DNA of 11,062 nt from assembly GCA_026770585.1 (NCBI GenBank), contig MU646328.1, positions 114,748-125,809 on the forward strand. The letters are read 5' to 3'. The notes beneath the pieces are model-generated. The model did not search any database. It was not told the origin of the DNA and saw only the letters and a program-made list of their open reading frames with translations. Numbering within the stretch: the stretch's first letter is position 1; each line of letters opens with the position of its first letter. The position numbers and the translations under genes were made by a program. Source of the DNA: Baffinella frigidus. Its lineage: Eukaryota; Cryptophyceae; Cryptomonadales; Baffinellaceae. Below are positions 10,546-11,062 of this stretch, in pieces.

Positions 10546-10792
10546 AGCGCGATTTTCTGGATCAACTCAAGCACCCCAAGAGAACCACCCTGTATCCCCT
10601 CTTCACGAGCCTCTGCACTGGAGAGCTAAACGCGACCCGAAAGCACAAATGCTTTGTCTGCAGTCCTTGCTACGGCAGGGCGTGTCGTTGGGCTATGTTG
10701 GGCGAAATCAAAACCTAAAGGACCTGCAGGACCCCAGAGCGGTAGGCGGTGCAAGAAAGCACACATCGCCCCCGCGCGTGGAATGCGGCGAT
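10546..10792. other. Gene-free stretch with a weak coding-like frame
   Basis: A plus-strand frame from within the preceding element to a stop at 10716-10718 reads F-L-D-Q-L-K-H-P-K-R-T-T-L-Y-P-L-F-T-S-L and then becomes Cys/Arg-rich. It lacks a convincing start, splice sites or family signature. The other frames look like noise. Confidence 0.3.
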
Positions 10793-10957
10793 CCACACAG
10801 AGGACTACCAAGGGATTTTCGGGCACTCAGTGCCCGAGTTTCCGTTACCTTATCCGTGGGACCCCCCCCCCCTATGTTCCTACGGGTTGCCTACCGTAGG
10901 GTCCTTGGTCTCATCGCTGAGGGGGTATTCAAAATCCCTTCGAATTCCGCTGTGTGG
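10793..10957. mobile_element. Foldback MITE-like element, CCACAC family (copy 3, forward)
   Basis: CCACACAGAGGACTACCAAG then GGATTTT (from 10793) opposes AAAATCCC then TTCGAATTCCGCTGTGTGG (to 10957). The interior (TTACCTTATC, TATGTTCCTACGGGTTGCC, TACCGTAGGGTCC) aligns with the reverse complement of 9433-9591 along its whole length. A C run and a small GGGCACT/AGTGCCC hairpin are copy-specific. No ORF. Confidence 0.85.
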
Positions 10958-11062
10958 AGAGGCAGATTTATTGGATTGAAGCACGCCCTTCTCCTCCAAC
11001 ACTTTGGTCTTTCGGAGGGCGCTCACTCCCCCGCTTCTACACACAGCCCCCCCCCCCCCCCC
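10958..11062. other. Gene-free right edge ending in a 16-nt C homopolymer
   Basis: Nothing recognisable lies in 10958-11046. The window ends in 16 C (11047-11062). C runs of 9-14 nt are common in this DNA, so it may be real, but a terminal homopolymer also often marks an assembly break. Confidence 0.5.

Overview
The window looks like nuclear DNA of a eukaryote, most likely a unicellular alga or other protist. It has exon-sized coding blocks with canonical GT/AG boundaries and polypyrimidine tracts. It also has many degenerate telomere-like heptamers (TTCAGGG, TTTGGGG, GTGTAGG and their complements) and a very high density of short foldback (MITE-like) elements. No bacterial operon, tRNA, rRNA, CRISPR array or transposase gene is visible. 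I would guess a GC-rich green microalga, but the sequence does not settle the lineage. || Left part (1-1480): a minus-strand exon encodes the N-terminal part of a UBR1-type N-recognin (E3 ubiquitin ligase) with an almost complete UBR box. The gene probably continues to the left, beyond base 1. The intron-like DNA left of the exon holds two members of one foldback family and a decayed duplicate of the exon's 3' end with its splice donor. || 1480-2210: a divergent interval, then two weakly supported plus-strand exons of an unrecognised gene. || 2210-5600: no convincing gene. It holds at least five foldback elements, two minisatellites, telomere-like blocks and a higher-order repeat. || 5600-8693 (plus strand): the most interesting part. 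A 66-nt exon (5865-5930) carries the basic region and first helix of a bHLH transcription factor. A second exon (7490-7579) carries the rest of helix 1, the loop and helix 2. Both boundaries are phase 0, so they join into a good bHLH domain. Both exons have been partly duplicated nearby: exon-1 ends at 5605-5635 and 6124-6150, and exon-2 copies at 7057-7132 and 7307-7363. The exon-2 copies are separated by AT-rich minisatellites. Downstream, 7951-8460 is a tandem array of acceptor-exon-donor units. It leads into a terminal low-complexity exon ending at 8693, which may or may not belong to the same gene. || 8694-11062: no convincing gene. A dense set of foldback elements includes two cases of one element inserted inside another. 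The window ends in a C homopolymer. || Splicing and gene models are inferred from sequence alone. No transcript or database search was available.
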